Source: Megachile rotundata (taxonomy: Eukaryota; Arthropoda; Insecta; Hymenoptera; Megachilidae). Taken from it: a stretch of DNA of 64,000 nucleotides. Below are positions 63,691-64,000 of this stretch, piece after piece. The stretch is taken from assembly GCF_050947335.1 (NCBI RefSeq), contig NW_027473467.1, forward strand, positions 186,001-250,000, written 5' to 3'. Both the position numbers and the translations under genes were made by a program. How positions within the stretch are numbered: the first letter of the stretch is position 1; every line of letters starts with the position of its first letter. Under the pieces are notes generated by a model. The model was not told the DNA's origin. It searched no databases and worked only from the letters and a program-made list of their open reading frames with translations.

Positions 63691-64000
63691 ATCACAATCA
63701 CACAATCACAATCACACAATCACAATCACACAATCAGAATCACACAATCACAATCACACAATCACAATCACACAATCACAATCACACAATCACAATCACA
63801 CAATCACAATCACACAATCTCAATCACGATCACACAATCACACAGTCACAATCCCACAATCACGATCACACAGTCACGATCACACAATCACACAGTCACG
63901 ATCACACAATCACACTGTCACAATCCCACAATCACGATCACACAATCACGATCACACAGTCACGATCACACAATCACAATCACACAATCAGAATCACACA
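63691..64000. repeat. C-type restart and beta block, cut by the window end
   Basis: After the T block the sequence returns to C-type units with AATCAGAATC, and a full beta starts at about 63817. This is the same succession as after the T block at 49.08 kb, except that beta is complete here. The array continues beyond the window. Confidence 0.85.

Larger units (their letters stand above)
1..64000. repeat. 14-bp minisatellite array filling the whole window
   Basis: Every stretch I read is built from ACAATCACAATCAC or close variants. The unit is an 8-mer plus a 6-mer (ACAATCAC + AATCAC). The commonest dialect change is the last C to T, giving a CAT-ending unit. Other recurrent variants are A to G after CAC (CACGATC), AATCGC, AATCAG, CAGTC and AATATTAC. 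Landmark-to-landmark distances between equivalent blocks differ by multiples of 14, and locally by 6 or 8. This is the signature of growth by unequal exchange or slippage in whole units. No unique sequence, mobile element, RNA gene or protein family is recognisable. Genome context is unknown; a eukaryotic heterochromatic or otherwise low-recombination locus is the likeliest inference. Confidence 0.97.

Noticed and set aside
1..64000. CRISPR array
   Set aside because: Repeats are directly contiguous, with no unique spacers, and the units are 14 bp. No cas genes are present.
1..64000. Telomeric repeat
   Set aside because: The 14-mer has no G-run on either strand and does not match known telomere motifs. 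The variation and higher-order structure are not telomere-like.
1..64000. Centromere with CENP-B boxes
   Set aside because: The CENP-B box needs a G-rich core (CGGGA type), which is absent. Centromere identity cannot be judged from sequence alone, so it is not claimed.
1..64000. Minus-strand genes
   Set aside because: The reverse complement (GTGATTGTGATTGT) brings TGA into frame within each 42-bp cycle, so no long minus frame exists.

Overview
The whole 64 kb is satellite DNA. I find no gene, RNA gene, transposon or CRISPR array in it. The base unit is a 14-bp repeat, ACAATCACAATCAC on the + strand. It splits into an 8-mer (ACAATCAC) and a 6-mer (AATCAC). The unit contains 7 A, 5 C, 2 T and no G, so the + strand is almost G-free and the other strand is G/T-rich. 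There are two main dialects: a C-type ending in CAC and a T-type ending in CAT. No single-copy flank is visible at either end, so the array is larger than the window. Tens of kilobases of minisatellite organised into kilobase-scale higher-order repeats point to a eukaryotic chromosome (heterochromatin, pericentromere, subtelomere or sex chromosome) assembled from long reads. The sequence does not let me name the species.

Modules. I distinguish alpha and beta (C-type with scattered G, marked by ACAATCTCAATCACG and CAGTCACAATCCC), delta (C-type with CGATCGCG and ACAATCTCGATCGC), T (the CAT dialect, 1.4-2.6 kb) and gamma (C-type with CACGG, CATGATC and one GCGATCGC palindrome).

Left domain, 1 to about 39.15 kb. 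This is a well-ordered higher-order repeat of two related units: A (about 4.95 kb, alpha-beta-alpha-beta-T-gamma) and B (about 3.80 kb, alpha-beta-delta-T-gamma). The order is end of B0, A1, B1, A'2, A3, B2, A4, B3, A5, B4. The regular alternation (A+B about 8.75 kb) is broken once, at A'2-A3. A'2 is an A unit whose 3' end is B-like, with a junction near 13.32-13.39 kb. Shared variants pair A1 with A3 and the 5' part of A'2 with A4 and A5. An unequal crossover that duplicated about 13.8 kb explains this.

Right domain, about 39.15 to 64 kb. Gamma and its GCGATCGC mark disappear. Alpha, beta, delta and T modules are shuffled, partly in tandem (an internal duplication of about 2.4 kb at 56.8-61.5 kb), and separated by very pure C-type 14-mer arrays. 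The longest (about 52.73-55.47 kb) has almost no variants and looks like a recent expansion.

Open reading frames. Long + strand frames exist (up to 825 codons at 39181-41658) because neither 14-mer dialect makes a stop in any + frame. Three units (42 bp) give a 14-residue T/I/Q/S/H/N peptide repeat, and ATG and stop codons arise only from point variants. The minus strand has TGA in every unit-length cycle. I treat all of these frames as by-products of the repeat, not genes. All block boundaries were set by eye and are good to roughly one or two units (15-30 bp).
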